From NCBI RefSeq assembly GCF_001907675.1, contig NZ_MPNT01000024.1:19605-83604 (forward strand): a stretch of 64,000 bases of DNA, read 5' to 3'. This stretch comes from Mycobacterium paraffinicum (GTDB lineage Bacteria > Actinomycetota > Actinomycetes > Mycobacteriales > Mycobacteriaceae). Made by a program: the position numbers and the translations under genes. Under the pieces are notes generated by a model. The model was given only the letters and a program-made list of their open reading frames with translations, was not told the origin of the DNA and made no database searches. Of the stretch, positions 18,678 through 27,554 are shown one piece after another. The first letter of the stretch is position 1. Each line of letters starts with the position of its first letter.

Positions 18678-19865
18678 TCAGCGCTTGCCCCAGTCCCACG
18701 GCGGCGTGGTCAGCAGGCCTTGGCCGGCGACGCGCGTCTCGCCCCACTCCTTGTACAGCTCGATCTCGACGGCTTGGTCGCTACCGTCGGCGTCGGCCAC
18801 CGGCACGGTGTCCAGGAATTCGAGCAGCGCCCGAGAATGGGTGACCACCAAGACCTGCGTCCGCGCGGCGGCGGTACGGATGAGCCCCGCGAGCGGCCGC
18901 ACCAGGTCCGGATGCAGCGAGGTCTCCGGTTCGTTGAGCACCATCAGCGACGGCGCCTGCGGGCTGGACAACGCCGCGGCCCAGAGCAGGAATCGCAGTG
19001 TGCCGTCCGATAATTCGGCCGAGCGCAGCGGGCGCAGCATGCCGCGCTGCCGCAGCTGCAGGTCGAACAGCCCGTCGTGAACGGCGACCGAAACCGTGGC
19101 GCCGTCGAACGCGTCGGCGACGGCGCGGCTCAGGTCGTCGAAGCTCGCCTCGATGATCGTCTGGATCGCGGCGGCCAGATCGCTGCCGTCGTCGGCCAAC
19201 ACCGGGGTGCGTGTTCCCACTTGTGGGTGGCGCGCGGGCGCGTCCGCGTCGACCCGGAAACCGTCGTAAAACCGCCACTCCCGTAGGCGCTCGCGCACGG
19301 CGGCGAGCTCGGGAAGCGCATGCGGGTGCGCGTACTCGGCCAGCACGCTGCGGTACAACGGCAGCGACCGCGACAGTTCGTCGAATCCGCGGGTGTCGGC
19401 GCTGACCTCGACGAAACTCGCGGCGCGGCGCACCAGAGTCGCGCCGGTGCGCAACACCGGGCCGGCGAAGACGGCCTCGCGCTTGATCTCGGGATCGCGG
19501 GCGAAGGCCGAGTCGGCTCGCCCCGTCGACACCGGGATCCCCAGGTCGACGAGATAACCGAAATCGCTTGCAGCAAAGCCCAATTCGAGGGACACCGGCC
19601 GGGTGCGGACCGTGCCCTGGGCCTTGCCCGTCCGGCGGGCGCCCTTGAGCTCCTCGGGGCCGGCCCACAGTGCGGACTGCAGGCCGCCCTCGCGGGCGAG
19701 CGAGGCGATCACCTCCCCGCGGCCGCAGTCGGCCAGCAGCCGCAGTGCCCGGTACAGCGACGACTTGCCTGCGCCGTTGGCGCCGGTGACCACCGACAGC
19801 CGACCCAGCGGCAGGATCACCTCGCGCAGCGAGCGATAGCCGCGGATTGCCACCGTCTGCAACAT
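18678..19865 (-). CDS. RecF/OLD-like AAA ATPase
   Basis: 395 aa predicted ATPase of the COG4637/AAA_21 type. Walker A is GANGAGKSS (28-36); the ABC-like signature lies in ELSDGTLRFLLWAAAL and Walker B in LMVLNEPETSLHP near residues 305-320, followed by a switch His in VVTHSRALLEF. No nuclease or Toprim domain is fused. Such proteins occur alone in genomes or as half of defence pairs; here no partner nuclease is adjacent, so function is open. It lies 33 bp downstream of the antiporter gene on the same strand. Confidence 0.85.
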   Translation of the reverse strand: MLQTVAIRGYRSLREVILPLGRLSVVTGANGAGKSSLYRALRLLADCGRGEVIASLAREGGLQSALWAGPEELKGARRTGKAQGTVRTRPVSLELGFAASDFGYLVDLGIPVSTGRADSAFARDPEIKREAVFAGPVLRTGATLVRRAASFVEVSADTRGFDELSRSLPLYRSVLAEYAHPHALPELAAVRERLREWRFYDGFRVDADAPARHPQVGTRTPVLADDGSDLAAAIQTIIEASFDDLSRAVADAFDGATVSVAVHDGLFDLQLRQRGMLRPLRSAELSDGTLRFLLWAAALSSPQAPSLMVLNEPETSLHPDLVRPLAGLIRTAAARTQVLVVTHSRALLEFLDTVPVADADGSDQAVEIELYKEWGETRVAGQGLLTTPPWDWGKR

Positions 19866-19898
19866 GGGGCCGACTGTACGGTCGACGACCGACGGGCC

Positions 19899-21494
19899 CT
19901 ACTCCTCGTCCGCCGCGTCGAGCAGCTGCACTTCCTCGAGGTCCATCTCGTGCTGCAGCTCGCGCAGCACGATGTCGTCGATCAGGTTCTGGTTGCGTAG
20001 CGTCGTGAGCTCGCGTCGCCTCTGCTCCAGCACGCCCAGGCGCACCCGCCGGACCAGCTCCTTCTTCTTGGCGAGGTGGCCGTTCGCCGAACCGCCTTCG
20101 GTGGCCACGGCCAGCGCGGCCCTCTCCTCGTATTCCTTCTCCAGCCGGCGACGCAGCTCGTCGCTAACGCCGACCTCGTCGGCGACGGTGGGCAGCGCGT
20201 TGAGCGCCGCTTGGACGCTCCTCGTTCGCGCCAGCTCCAATTCCTCGACGTACGCGACGTCCTCGGGCATCTTCGCCCAGCGGACCACCGCGGGCAAGGT
20301 GGTCCCTTGGACCAGAACGGTGGTCAGAATGACGACGACCACGATGAAGATGATGAGGCTGCGATCGGGGAAGGGTGCGCCGCTGAGGGTGGTCATCGGA
20401 ACGGCCAGCGCCGCCGCAAGCGATACGGCGCCGCGGAATCCGGCCCAGGCCGTGACGAAGCGCTGACGCCAGCTGACCCGGCGTTCGCGCTGCGCCTCGC
20501 GACGATCGATCAGTCGGATCAGCACGACGGTGATCTCGCCCCAGAAGATCCGCGACAGGATCACCACCGCGGTAACCGCGAGGGCGATGAACAAGGCGTG
20601 CCGCACCCCGCCGTCGACGCCGGCGATGCCGTGCAGCGCGTTGGGTATCTGGACGCCGACGAACACCCACAACGAGCCGTTGAGCAGGAACGTCACGCTA
20701 TCCCAGAAGGCATACGCCTGCAGGCGCGAGCGCGCCCGGATCACCACCGGCCCGGCGTAGGCAAGCACCAGGGCGGAGACCATGACCGCGACCACCCCGC
20801 TGCACTCCATGCTCTGCGCCAGCAAGAACGCCGCGAACGGCGTCAGCAGGCTCAAGGCCCCTTCCTCCTGGGGCGCGTCGAGCCGCTTGCGCAGCAACGT
20901 CACCGCCCCGCCGACCAACAGCCCGGCGGCGATGCCGCCCAGGTAGGAGCCGACGAATCGGCCGACCAGGTCGATCGGGGTGATCGCGGAACCCCCGATC
21001 GCGACGTGGACGGTGACGGCGAACAGGACTAGGGCGGTGCCGTCGTTAATGAGACTCTCGGCCTTGAGCACGGTCACCGACCGGCGGGGCAACTTCTTCG
21101 CGAGGCCCGCCACCGCGGCCGCGTCCGTGGGGGAGAGCACGGCGCCCAGGACGGCGGCCGCGTGGGAGTCCATGCCCAGCGCCCGCGCCGTCCACGAGAC
21201 CGCGACGGCCGTCGCGATCACCAGGCCGACACTGAGGAACACGATGATGCGCGCGTTCGCCCGGATCTCGCGGAAGCTGGTGTTCAGGCCCTCCCAGTAC
21301 AGGATCGCCGGCAGGAAGAGCAGCAGCACGATCTCGCCGTTGACGTGCACATGCGCGAAGTTGGGAATGAGCCCCAGCAACGTGCCGAGCACGATGAGCA
21401 GCACCGGGGGACCGACGCGATAACGCCGGCCGAGAACCGTCCCGAGGATGACGGTGGAGACGAGCGCAACGATCAGGACGAGGCCAAACACCAA
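19899..21494 (-). CDS. CPA1-family Na+/H+ antiporter (YjcE/NhaP-like)
   Basis: 531 aa with about 12 hydrophobic segments in the first 400 residues. CPA1 signatures visible: LLFLPAILYWEGLNTS near residue 57, the ion-binding region GAVLSPTDAAAV near 117-128, and SLINDGTALVLF near 147-158 with its Asp. The C-terminal 130 residues are charged and helical (cytoplasmic regulatory tail). It exchanges cytoplasmic Na+ or K+ for protons. It resembles M. tuberculosis YjcE (Rv2287). The start is TTG at 21494 or the next codon GTG. Confidence 0.92.
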   Translation of the reverse strand: MVFGLVLIVALVSTVILGTVLGRRYRVGPPVLLIVLGTLLGLIPNFAHVHVNGEIVLLLFLPAILYWEGLNTSFREIRANARIIVFLSVGLVIATAVAVSWTARALGMDSHAAAVLGAVLSPTDAAAVAGLAKKLPRRSVTVLKAESLINDGTALVLFAVTVHVAIGGSAITPIDLVGRFVGSYLGGIAAGLLVGGAVTLLRKRLDAPQEEGALSLLTPFAAFLLAQSMECSGVVAVMVSALVLAYAGPVVIRARSRLQAYAFWDSVTFLLNGSLWVFVGVQIPNALHGIAGVDGGVRHALFIALAVTAVVILSRIFWGEITVVLIRLIDRREAQRERRVSWRQRFVTAWAGFRGAVSLAAALAVPMTTLSGAPFPDRSLIIFIVVVVILTTVLVQGTTLPAVVRWAKMPEDVAYVEELELARTRSVQAALNALPTVADEVGVSDELRRRLEKEYEERAALAVATEGGSANGHLAKKKELVRRVRLGVLEQRRRELTTLRNQNLIDDIVLRELQHEMDLEEVQLLDAADEE

Positions 21495-21669
21495 CCCATC
21501 CTGCCGGACATGATGGGATTGCGCGGCTTGGGGTTTGACCGGCCCGGCGGCCAGCCAGCTCTGCGGGCGGTCTCATCAGTCACATGGGCACCGTGCGGCG
21601 GGCATGTGGTGACTCTCGAAAGCGATAGCGCCGGCGATATCAAATCCGAGAACCGTGGACCGGTTGAAC

Positions 21670-22728
21670 TCAGGTGCAGTCGCAGCAGCAGTCGTCGCAG
21701 TCGCAGCAACAATCGCAGCCGTCGCAGCAGCACCAGCAACCGGTCCCGTCCCCGCCGCGGCTCGACTTGCGCCCCGGGTTCGGCGTTCCCTCCTCGGCCC
21801 CCGGCTGGATCGGCTGGTCACCGAAATTGATCGGCTCCTGCTGACCGTGCGGCGTTCCGCTCTGTGCGCTGAAACCGGCCTGGACGAAGGTGCGCTTGAT
21901 CGCGCGGCGCACCTCGCCGGTCAACAGCCGATCGACCAGCCGTCCGTCGGTGAACGACACGTCGGCCAGCGCCAGCTCGATGCCCAGCACCGCGTCGTCA
22001 CAGAGGGCGCGCGCAGCCGCGACGGGAGTTGCGGTCGCCGCCAACGGGTTCCACTTCCCGCGCGCCACGTCGTCCCGGTAGTCCTCGACCGCGTCGAGCA
22101 GGTGCGCCACCCGGCCGAACAGCCGCCCCACCTCGCGCAACGGCGCCGCGTTGTCCGGGCGGCCGGCCAGCACCGCGGTGTGCGCGAACGCCTCCGCGAC
22201 GGCGGTCTCGGTCGGCTCGGTCACCAGCAGCAGCGAGCTGCCCGGACCCGCCTGGGCTTCGAGCGCGGCCTGGCGGTCCATAGCGGCGACGAGCACGCCG
22301 GTGTCAAAGCCCAGGACGTGACCGGTGTCGGTGCCCTGGCGCACCCAACGTTCGGCGATGCGGCGCGCCGCCGGTCGCACCCCGGCCACGCCGACCATGC
22401 CGTCGCGGTCGTCGACGTGGTCACGGACCCGGGCCGCGGCCAGCGCCAGCGACACCACCGCGGCCAGTCGCACGCAGTCACCGGTGGCCACGTCCGCGCG
22501 CCGCATCCCGCGTAGCGGGCAACGCCCGGCGGTGCGGCGAGCCGGCTGCCCGGGGGACTGCGCTTCGACCAGCAATGAGACCACCAGGCCGTCGTAGTTG
22601 GTGGCGACGCGGGCGGCCTGGCCGTAATCATCGCGCAGCGCCAGACACAATCCGCACAATTGGGCTGTCCAGGCGGCCGCCAGCTCGCCGCCGAGCCGGT
22701 GACGGCAGGGCCGGATGATGCCAAACAT
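21670..22728 (-). CDS. DUF5685-like protein with cysteine-rich tail
   Basis: 352 aa, mostly helical and alanine-rich, beginning MFGIIRPCRH and with a CGLCLALRDDYG motif near residues 25-36, which resembles DUF5685 proteins. HLLDAVEDYRDDVARGKWNP near 210-229 recalls acidic helices of prenyl-synthase-like folds. The last 22 residues hold 13 cysteines, six aspartates and little else (WCCCDGCDCCCDCDDCC within it), an obvious metal-binding or thiol-rich tail. A Gly/Pro-rich linker joins it to the body. The tail is encoded by a repetitive CAG/TCG tract (21672-21740), so its length may vary between strains. Function unknown. Confidence 0.8.
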   Translation of the reverse strand: MFGIIRPCRHRLGGELAAAWTAQLCGLCLALRDDYGQAARVATNYDGLVVSLLVEAQSPGQPARRTAGRCPLRGMRRADVATGDCVRLAAVVSLALAAARVRDHVDDRDGMVGVAGVRPAARRIAERWVRQGTDTGHVLGFDTGVLVAAMDRQAALEAQAGPGSSLLLVTEPTETAVAEAFAHTAVLAGRPDNAAPLREVGRLFGRVAHLLDAVEDYRDDVARGKWNPLAATATPVAAARALCDDAVLGIELALADVSFTDGRLVDRLLTGEVRRAIKRTFVQAGFSAQSGTPHGQQEPINFGDQPIQPGAEEGTPNPGRKSSRGGDGTGCWCCCDGCDCCCDCDDCCCDCT

Positions 22729-22835
22729 GCACAGAAGCTACCGGACCCACAGCAAACGCGCGATCGAAACGCCGGGGATGGGATGGTCTCGTGGGCGGCG
22801 GCATGGCAACGGGGCTCCAGGACATAATGGGCTCG

Positions 22836-23279
22836 ATGACTGTCGGGAAGATCAAGCTCTTGGTGACCGTCGCGATGCTCGTTTCGCCGATGTTGGTGGG
22901 CTGCCACTTCGCGTCCAGAAACCCGCCGTCGACCAAGACGCTCGAGGTGCCCATGAACGAGGTGCTCACGCAGAGCGTCGTCACGCAGAGCATCGCCCTG
23001 GCCGTCGGCAACACGCTCGTCGTGAAGTTGGGCTCGAACTACACCACCCCGTACCGGTGGGCGCCGGAGATGAAGATCGGCGATCCCGGCGTCCTCAAGC
23101 AGGAGAGCCACGAGTTCGTGCCACCGAGTTCCGACGCGCTGGGAGCCCCCGGGACCGAGGTGTGGAAATTCACGGCGTTGAGGCCGGGGACGACCACGAT
23201 CGGTACCGATTACACCAGCTTCGTCGGCAAGGACACCAAGCCGTCGTGCACGTACACGGCCAACGTCACGGTGAAGTAA
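22836..23279 (+). CDS. Chagasin-like (I42) protease-inhibitor lipoprotein
   Basis: 147 aa from ATG 22836. A lipoprotein signal peptide ends in the lipobox LVGC (Cys23). The mature domain shows the I42 chagasin pattern: SNYTTPYRW in the first loop (the NPTTG-like loop), and GAPGTEVWKFTALRPG corresponding to the GxxG-W-F second loop. Chagasin-type inhibitors block papain-like cysteine proteases. Anchored outside the membrane, it could act on envelope or host cysteine proteases; that target is inference. Two ATGs further upstream in frame would hide the signal peptide and are less likely. Confidence 0.75.
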   Translation: MTVGKIKLLVTVAMLVSPMLVGCHFASRNPPSTKTLEVPMNEVLTQSVVTQSIALAVGNTLVVKLGSNYTTPYRWAPEMKIGDPGVLKQESHEFVPPSSDALGAPGTEVWKFTALRPGTTTIGTDYTSFVGKDTKPSCTYTANVTVK

Positions 23280-23325
23280 ACGGTCTGGCAAACGAGTGCG
23301 AGCGCGTCGCGCTGCGGCTACGGTC

Positions 23326-23811
23326 TTGGACGTGTTCGGCTTTCTGCGCGATTTGTCCGAGATCGGCAAACTCCCCGCGCCGCTGCGCGACGAGCTCGAG
23401 GCCGAGGGGATGATCTTCAGCGCGGGCAAGGTGGGGGTGAGCCGACACTTCGGCGGCCATGTGCCAGGCGTCCATTCGGCCTCGGGCGTGTCCCGCTACA
23501 CGGGCGCGTTCGCCTTCACCACCGCGCGGATCTTTGCCACGCTTACGACGCGCGGGGACGCCAACCTGCGATCCATCGATTGCCCGTGGGACACCGGCAA
23601 GGGGCCGGCCAAGGCCACGATTACCCGCAAAGGCCTCAAGCTCGAAATCGACTTGCACGGCGTCGATCCCGCCTTCAGCGGGTCGATGAAGCTCAATTAC
23701 CGGAAGACGATCCCCGACGAGGTGCTGGAAAAGCTGCCGACTACGACGCTGCGATTTCCGGTGCAGCCGGTGTTCGTGTACCGGGCGGTCGGCGTGCGTC
23801 CCAAAAGTTAG
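23326..23811 (+). CDS. Conserved hypothetical protein
   Basis: About 161 aa; begins near DVFGFLRDLSEIGKLPAP. Soluble, beta-rich, no signal peptide, no catalytic motif recognised. The pattern GVSRHFGGHVPGVH followed by alternating hydrophobic strands suggests a lipid- or ligand-binding beta fold, but this is a guess. Start uncertain: TTG 23326, GTG 23332 or the upstream ATG-like start at 23296; no ribosome-binding site decides. Confidence 0.65.
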   Translation: MDVFGFLRDLSEIGKLPAPLRDELEAEGMIFSAGKVGVSRHFGGHVPGVHSASGVSRYTGAFAFTTARIFATLTTRGDANLRSIDCPWDTGKGPAKATITRKGLKLEIDLHGVDPAFSGSMKLNYRKTIPDEVLEKLPTTTLRFPVQPVFVYRAVGVRPKS

Positions 23812-23887
23812 GCTGCCGCAAGCCTTTTCGCTACGCCGCGGCGGGGCGCAGCATGCGCCCGCCGACGAGCGCCGACATGACCACCCC

Positions 23888-24316
23888 TTACCGCGTAACG
23901 GTTTTCACGGCCGGGTGGATCCCCAGCGCGTGGCTGACGAGACCGATGCCGGCTCCCAGGATGGGCCAGATCGGCCAGAAGTAGGTGGCGCCCGTGGTCG
24001 CGGCGACGGCGGCCCACACGGTGAGCACGATGACGGTCATCAGTAGGTAGGCGGCGAGGTGAATGCGCACGCTGCGGCGCGCGGCCTCGACGCGGGCGGC
24101 GCGGCGGCGCGGGTCCGCGCGCCGGATCCGCTCGAGCGGCAGGTCGGCGAGGAGCTCGCGGAGCTCGGCGGTGGTGTGCGCACCGAACACGGCCTGCACT
24201 CGCTGCTCGTATTCGTCCAGACCCAGGTAGCCCTGCGCGAGCGCCTGGCCCAGGCGTGCGGCCGCCCTCTCCCGGTCGCGGTCGCCGGCGCGGGGGGTCA
24301 TGAGTTGCTGGTCCAT
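23888..24316 (-). CDS. DUF1707 protein with two TM segments
   Basis: 142 aa. The N-terminal DUF1707/SHOCT-like domain has the typical RERAAARLGQALAQGYLGLDEYEQRVQAVFGAHT pattern (only its outline is given: RE..A...L..A...G.L...EYE.R...A..A.T). Two membrane segments follow (about residues 86-106 and 110-128). A GGAAGGGG ribosome-binding site precedes ATG 24316. It is divergent from the TetR gene at 24378 and they share the palindromes at 24346-24379, so it is a likely TetR target. Function unknown. Confidence 0.85.
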   Translation of the reverse strand: MDQQLMTPRAGDRDRERAAARLGQALAQGYLGLDEYEQRVQAVFGAHTTAELRELLADLPLERIRRADPRRRAARVEAARRSVRIHLAAYLLMTVIVLTVWAAVAATTGATYFWPIWPILGAGIGLVSHALGIHPAVKTVTR

Positions 24317-24345
24317 TTCGTCCCCTTCCGAAGATGTGAATGGCT

Positions 24346-24379
24346 TTAACATAGTCCGCAATGTTAATCTCGTCAACAT
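24346..24379. promoter_or_regulatory. Divergent TetR operator
   Basis: TTAACAT-N8-ATGTTAA (24346-24367), with the right arm shared by a second dyad ATGTT-N9-AACAT (24361-24379) that reaches the TetR start codon. It lies between the two divergent genes and is well placed to block both promoters. Confidence 0.65.
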
Positions 24380-24998
24380 GGCACGTGCGCGCAAATTGTC
24401 GACCGGGGCGAAGCGTCGGGACAGCTACCACCACGGCGACCTGAAACGCGCCCTGACCAGCGCCGCGCTGTCGCTGGTGGCCGAGAAGGGGCCGAAGGGG
24501 TTCACGCTGACCGAGGCCGCGCGGCGCGCCGGCGTCAGCGCCGCCGCGCCCTATCGGCACTTCGCCGACAAGGCCGCGCTGCTGGCGACCGTGGCGGCGC
24601 AGGGCTTCGGCGACCTGCATGCGGAACTGACCGAGGCGGCCTCCACCGAGGACCCGAAGGAACGGGTGGTCGACCTCGGCCGCGCGTATGTGCGCTGGGC
24701 GGTCGCCCACCCGGATCACTACCGGGTGATGTTCGGCGCCGAGCTCTCCAAGGCCGACCACCCCGAGCTGGCCGTCGCCGGGGAGCAGGCGTTCGGCGAC
24801 CTACTCGACGCGATCGCGGCGTGCCAGGATGCGGGCGTCGTAAAAGGCCGGGACCCACGCGAACTCGCCGCGCCGCTCTGGTCGCTGGTGCACGGCGTCG
24901 CGTCCCTGGCGATCGGCGGCGAGTTCGGCGCCGTCGGCATCGAGCGGGACCCGGAGGCCATCATCGCCGGGGTGGTGGCCCAAATGCTCGGCAGCTAG
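24378..24998 (+). CDS. TetR-family regulator with WHG-type C-terminal domain
   Basis: 206 aa. HTH: AARRAGVSAAAPYRHFADKA near residues 42-61. The C-terminal half (RAYVRWAVAHPDHYRVMF and LWSLVHGVASLAIGG) is the WHG-type TetR ligand domain. ATG 24378 is used because upstream sequence is the operator. Its stop overlaps that of the convergent esterase gene by 4 bp (CTAG). Confidence 0.9.
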   Translation: MARARKLSTGAKRRDSYHHGDLKRALTSAALSLVAEKGPKGFTLTEAARRAGVSAAAPYRHFADKAALLATVAAQGFGDLHAELTEAASTEDPKERVVDLGRAYVRWAVAHPDHYRVMFGAELSKADHPELAVAGEQAFGDLLDAIAACQDAGVVKGRDPRELAAPLWSLVHGVASLAIGGEFGAVGIERDPEAIIAGVVAQMLGS

Positions 24999-26269
24999 GC
25001 CACGTTGGCCTGGCGGCGCGTCGCGTACACCTCGGCCAGGAATTGCTCGACGGCGACCGCGGTGTGCACCGCGCGTGCCGAGCCGAAGATGTCGAAAGCG
25101 TGTTGGGTGAACGGCAATTCGGCGTACACGACGGACTGGGTGCTGACCTTCCGCAGTCGTTCGACGAACGCGCGCGCCTGCTCGACGGGCACCAGCGAGT
25201 CGTTGCGGCCGTGCAGGACGAAGAATGGGGGAGCGTCGGCGGAAACGTGGTTGACCGGCGACGCGGTGATGAACGGCTGCATGTTCGTCGAGGGCCGTTG
25301 CTTGACAACGGATTTGACTAGCAGCGCCGGCATCATCGGATGCATCGCGTCGTTGAACCGGGTGAAGTCGTAGATGCCGTAGAACGGCACGGCCGCCTGC
25401 ACCCGCGTGTCGGCGTCCTCGAAGCCGGGCTGAAACTCCGGCAGGTTGGGCGTGAGCGCGGCCAGCGACGAGAGGTGGCCGCCGGCCGAACCGCCGGTGA
25501 TGGCGATGAATTCGGGATCGCCGCCGTACTCGGCGATGTGCGCCTTGACCCACGCCAGGGCGCGCTTGACGTCGACGATGTGGTCGGGCCAGGTGTTGCG
25601 CGGGCTGTGCCGGTAGTTGATCGACACGCAGACCCAGCCCAACTCCGCGAGGTGGCTCATCAACGGATGGGCTTGTCCGCGTTTGTTTCCCGTCGTCCAG
25701 GCGCCGCCCGGGATCTGGAAGAGCACCGGGGCCTTGCCGGTGGGGTCCAGATCGGGACGACGCCAGATGTCCAGGTAATTGGCGCTGCCGTATTCCCCGT
25801 AGCTGATGTTGGAGTCGTGGGCGTAGTCGCGATAGATGCGCATCATCCGCAACACCCCCGGCGTCTTGGCGGTGCCGCCGCCCGCCGGCCGGCGCCACAG
25901 ATCTCCCGATTCGGTGAGCCGCGACGCGCCCAGGCCCTGGTCCAACGCCTCCGTCAGCGGAATGTTGGCCTGGTGCCCGGCGCGGCTGAAGTTCAGCAGG
26001 CCCAGCGCGGAAACCCCCGCCACCGTCCACGCCGCGAATCGCACCGGCCGGGTGAGGCGTCGGGCCGTCAACGCCAAACCGCCGAGCTGGCTGACGAGCG
26101 TTTGCAGGGGCAACTCGGTGACGACCACGCCGAACATGAACGAGAACAGCGAGGCGTATCCGCTGCGCGCCAACGGCCGGTAGGCGTTGAGCGTGGACAC
26201 CGCGGTCACCGCCGTGACCACGAGCGACCCAATCTGCCGGATGACATGCATGATTCGAGCTGTCCGCAT
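24995..26269 (-). CDS. lipM: LipM-like esterase/lipase
   Basis: 424 aa. The N-terminal 90 residues carry two to three hydrophobic segments, so it is membrane-anchored. The catalytic domain is an HSL-type alpha/beta hydrolase with GGSAGG (nucleophile Ser261), a PGGAWTTG oxyanion loop (187-194), Asp in HGRNDSLVP and His in TQHAFD. Overall it resembles mycobacterial LipM (Rv2284); LipQ is a related alternative. It probably hydrolyses short or medium-chain esters at the membrane. Confidence 0.78.
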   Translation of the reverse strand: MRTARIMHVIRQIGSLVVTAVTAVSTLNAYRPLARSGYASLFSFMFGVVVTELPLQTLVSQLGGLALTARRLTRPVRFAAWTVAGVSALGLLNFSRAGHQANIPLTEALDQGLGASRLTESGDLWRRPAGGGTAKTPGVLRMMRIYRDYAHDSNISYGEYGSANYLDIWRRPDLDPTGKAPVLFQIPGGAWTTGNKRGQAHPLMSHLAELGWVCVSINYRHSPRNTWPDHIVDVKRALAWVKAHIAEYGGDPEFIAITGGSAGGHLSSLAALTPNLPEFQPGFEDADTRVQAAVPFYGIYDFTRFNDAMHPMMPALLVKSVVKQRPSTNMQPFITASPVNHVSADAPPFFVLHGRNDSLVPVEQARAFVERLRKVSTQSVVYAELPFTQHAFDIFGSARAVHTAVAVEQFLAEVYATRRQANVA

Positions 26270-26382
26270 GGGCTCACCTTACGAGGTGAGGTTTTGGGAT
26301 CGGTAGGCGCGCGTACGGTGCTTACTTACCGCACACGACCGCTGCGTCGAGCAGCGCCCCGGACGGAACGGACCCAGCATCG

Positions 26383-27051
26383 ATGACCATAGCCAGGAAG
26401 GCTCCGATCGCGGCGGCCGCCTGTGTCCTGACCGCGTTGGCGTGCGGCTGGACGGCCAACGCGCAATCGGCGTGCGCCGACCTCGGCGGAACCGTCGACG
26501 AACACCAGATCTGCCGGGGGCACATCGTGACGACCAACTACACGCTCGACCTGAGCTTTCCCGTCGACTATCCCGACCAGCAGCCGCTCGCCGACTACGT
26601 GACTCACACCCGAGACGAGTGGGCCGACGACGCGAAGGCACATCCGCCCACCGGCCGGGCGTACCTGCTGACCATCACGGGGAAGGCGTACCGGTCCGGC
26701 ACGCCCAATGCCGGGACCCAATCCGTGGTGATCGACACCAACCAGGACCTCGGCGCCCACCCGGTGACTTCGTACAAGGCGTTCAACTACGACCTGGGCA
26801 AGCGCGCGCCCATCACCTTCGACACGCTGTTCAAGCCGGGCTCCAACCCGCTGAACGTGCTCAACCCGATCGTCCGGCGCGAGCTGGGTCCACTGCCGTT
26901 CGGCGACCCCGGGGTCGACGCGTACCAGAACTTCGCGATCACCGACGACGCCGTGATCTTCTTCTTCAGCCAGGGTGAGGTGCTGGCGCAGGTCGACGGA
27001 CCCCAGCGGCTGTCGGTACCGCGTACCGAACTCGCATCGCTGCTGGCGTGA
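26383..27051 (+). CDS. Secreted MPT64/TB22.2-like protein
   Basis: 222 aa with a signal peptide cleaved near ANAQS (about residue 28). The mature protein follows the MPT64 family closely: CADLGGTVDEHQIC (disulfide pair), FPVDYPDQQPLADYV, SYKAFNYDLGKRAPITFDTL, YQNFAITDDAVIFFF and a VPRTELASLLA end. It matches TB22.2 (Rv3036c) better than MPT64 itself as I recall them. Exported beta-grasp/DUF3298-type antigen with no known enzyme activity. Confidence 0.88.
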   Translation: MTIARKAPIAAAACVLTALACGWTANAQSACADLGGTVDEHQICRGHIVTTNYTLDLSFPVDYPDQQPLADYVTHTRDEWADDAKAHPPTGRAYLLTITGKAYRSGTPNAGTQSVVIDTNQDLGAHPVTSYKAFNYDLGKRAPITFDTLFKPGSNPLNVLNPIVRRELGPLPFGDPGVDAYQNFAITDDAVIFFFSQGEVLAQVDGPQRLSVPRTELASLLA

Positions 27052-27057
27052 CGCGGC

Positions 27058-27384
27058 CTAGGTGGCCTCGGCCCGGCTTTCGAGGTTCTTGACCGGGGCG
27101 GGGTCGTTCTCGGTCAGCCCGACCTTCGCGGCGCCGCCCGGGGAGCCCAGTTCGGCGAAGAAGTCGGCGTTGATCTGGGTGTACTCGCTGTACTCGCCCG
27201 GGACGTCGTCCTCGTAATAGATGGACTCCACCGGGCACACCGGCTCGCAGGCGCCGCAGTCGACGCACTCGTCGGGGTGGATGTAGAGCATCCGCGCGCC
27301 CTCATAGATGCAGTCGACGGGACATTCCTCGATGCACGCCTTGTCCTTGATGTCGACGCAGGGTTCGGCGATCACGTATGCCAC
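27058..27384 (-). CDS. fdxC: 7Fe ferredoxin FdxC-like
   Basis: 108 aa ferredoxin. Cys 9, 17, 21, 25 and Cys 40, 43, 46, 50 give the [3Fe-4S]/[4Fe-4S] pattern (CIEECPVDC and CVDCGACEPVCP). The body and tail (TQINADFFAELGSPGGA, then VGLTENDP) match M. tuberculosis FdxC (Rv1177) more than FdxA. GTG start with a GGAAGGA ribosome-binding site. It is divergent from the LysR gene and shares its upstream region with the LysR box at 27498-27524. NirA is ferredoxin-dependent, so this protein is a plausible electron donor to it (inference). Confidence 0.9.
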   Translation of the reverse strand: MAYVIAEPCVDIKDKACIEECPVDCIYEGARMLYIHPDECVDCGACEPVCPVESIYYEDDVPGEYSEYTQINADFFAELGSPGGAAKVGLTENDPAPVKNLESRAEAT

Positions 27385-27497
27385 GAGCGTTGTCCTTCCT
27401 TGTCTGGCTGGCTAATTTAGCGCGGCCGATGCGCTACCGGCCAGGGTCATCCTTCCCATCGTTCTCGCCGCCACCCGGCGCGAGTAGGGCACGCGGC

Positions 27498-27524
27498 GTT
27501 GTGGAGTCACAAGCTATCGTTGTG
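27498..27524. promoter_or_regulatory. Candidate LysR box (copy 1)
   Basis: GTTGTG-GAGT-CACAA-GCTATC(with G)-GTTGTG: the two GTTGTG units start 21 bp apart, at 27498 and 27519. The same spacing and sequence pattern occurs at 31827-31853 in front of nirA. It lies between the divergent fdxC and LysR genes. Confidence 0.65.
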
Positions 27525-27554
27525 GCACACGAATCGATTGTGATGTGATCAGCC

